Shown here one piece after another: positions 63,241-64,000 of a stretch of DNA of 64,000 nt; the first letter of the stretch is position 1, and each line of letters begins with the position of its first letter. The translations under genes were made by a program, and so were the position numbers. Source of the DNA: Hemibagrus wyckioides (taxonomy: Eukaryota > Chordata > Actinopteri > Siluriformes > Bagridae); contig NC_080717.1 of the NCBI RefSeq assembly GCF_019097595.1, positions 26,718,376 through 26,782,375 on the forward strand, given 5' to 3'. The notes beneath the pieces were generated by a model. The model saw only the letters and a list, made by a program, of their open reading frames with translations, did not search any database and had not been told where the DNA came from.

Positions 63241-64000
63241 TTGCATACTTTCTCATATAAGAGTTTTGCTTGATGCAAACTTTTTTATTTAGTTCAATCT
63301 TACAAGATTAAAAAAAAAACCCTCATTTGCCATTAACATTTAATTTGTTAAATAAATAAATAAATAACTGATCATGCGTAATCAAGACAAGTAACAGTTT
63401 TAAAGTCTGTTAAGAATGTAACAGGATGTGGAATCGTGTCACCGTGTGTAATAAGTTAACTGTATTATAGTAATTCTAATACTAAAGTGTGATTTAACAT
63501 TTAGCATTTCTCTGTCGCTCAGCATTCGGGTTCGTTGGGTTTACTGATAGCACTGCTGATGCTTAAGCTCTTTAAGTACATTTATTTCACGGCTCAGTGA
63601 TAAAACTAGCACTTAGGCTACGTGAGATAACAAATCTCAAACAATAAAGCTTGTTATCTGGCGAGCGTTTCTGATGATAAACTCCTACTGAACATTAATG
63701 CATCTATGTTACACGTTGTTGTACTTCAAGGCCAAGGGAATCATTTAAAGCCGTGTAAAATATGTCTCTAGTGCTGTTAAATGCTTGATTCTGATTGGTC
63801 AGAAGCTCTGACATTAGATTTAATGTGTGCTCAATTTGTTTGGCTAAAAATGCTTAATTTTACTGCACCTTTTTTTTAATCCATAAATTTCTGATGCACC
63901 TTTTTTTTTTGTATGAAAACTATTGAATTGGCGAAATCTCAACCACATGTGCCACACAGAAACAATTAAGAGATGCTCATAGCCTGGGGAAGCTCTCCAT
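63241..64000. other. no gene seen
   Basis: AT-rich non-coding DNA. TTGATTCTGATTGGTCAGAA near 63785 is the start of the 43450-type repeat family, cut short. Confidence 0.4.

Overview
This window is vertebrate nuclear DNA, almost certainly from a ray-finned fish. The genes are split into many short GT-AG exons whose products match vertebrate families. The introns and intergenic DNA are full of simple repeats, Tc1-like DNA transposon remnants, tRNA-derived SINE copies and an RTE-like LINE. The repeat style recalls otophysan fish such as catfishes, but the species cannot be settled from sequence alone. There are no bacterial features, CRISPR arrays, rRNA or clear tRNA genes.

Layout: (1) 1-4110, repeats only, including a 5'-truncated LINE at 1486-2505. 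(2) 4111-9617 (+), the last seven visible exons of slc25a18, a mitochondrial glutamate carrier whose first exons lie off the left edge. (3) 9618-14537, intergenic, with a 0.6 kb minisatellite. (4) 14538-18705 (-), complete nine-exon atp6v1e1 (V-ATPase subunit E). Its upstream DNA carries four NRF1-like palindromes. (5) 21198-26584 (+), complete 11-exon pancreatic-type carboxypeptidase A, closest to CPA2. (6) 29646-38484 (+), complete 25-exon smc1b, the meiotic cohesin SMC subunit (1235 codons). (7) 39055-40918 (+), a small two-exon reading frame, possibly SAPCD1-like. (8) 42618-54591 (+), ten exons of a TBC-domain Rab GAP whose 3' end was not found. (9) 54592-64000, repeats and low-complexity DNA.

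Exon boundaries were worked out by hand from splice sites, reading-frame phase and recalled family sequences. For all four recognised genes and the TBC gene, every junction keeps frame. Tail-to-tail slc25a18/atp6v1e1 is also found in human 22q11. The genes do not form a shared pathway; they are housekeeping (carrier, V-ATPase), digestive (CPA), meiotic (SMC1B) and trafficking (TBC) functions.

I found no convincing new biological system. The points most worth a second look are an orphan promoter opposite atp6v1e1, a LINE insertion with a perfect 17-bp target duplication just upstream of smc1b, complementary GT/AC repeats around smc1b exon 20, a 90-nt stop-free smc1b intron, an inverted Tc1 duplication in a TBC-gene intron, and a minisatellite holding ten exact AP-1-type motifs.
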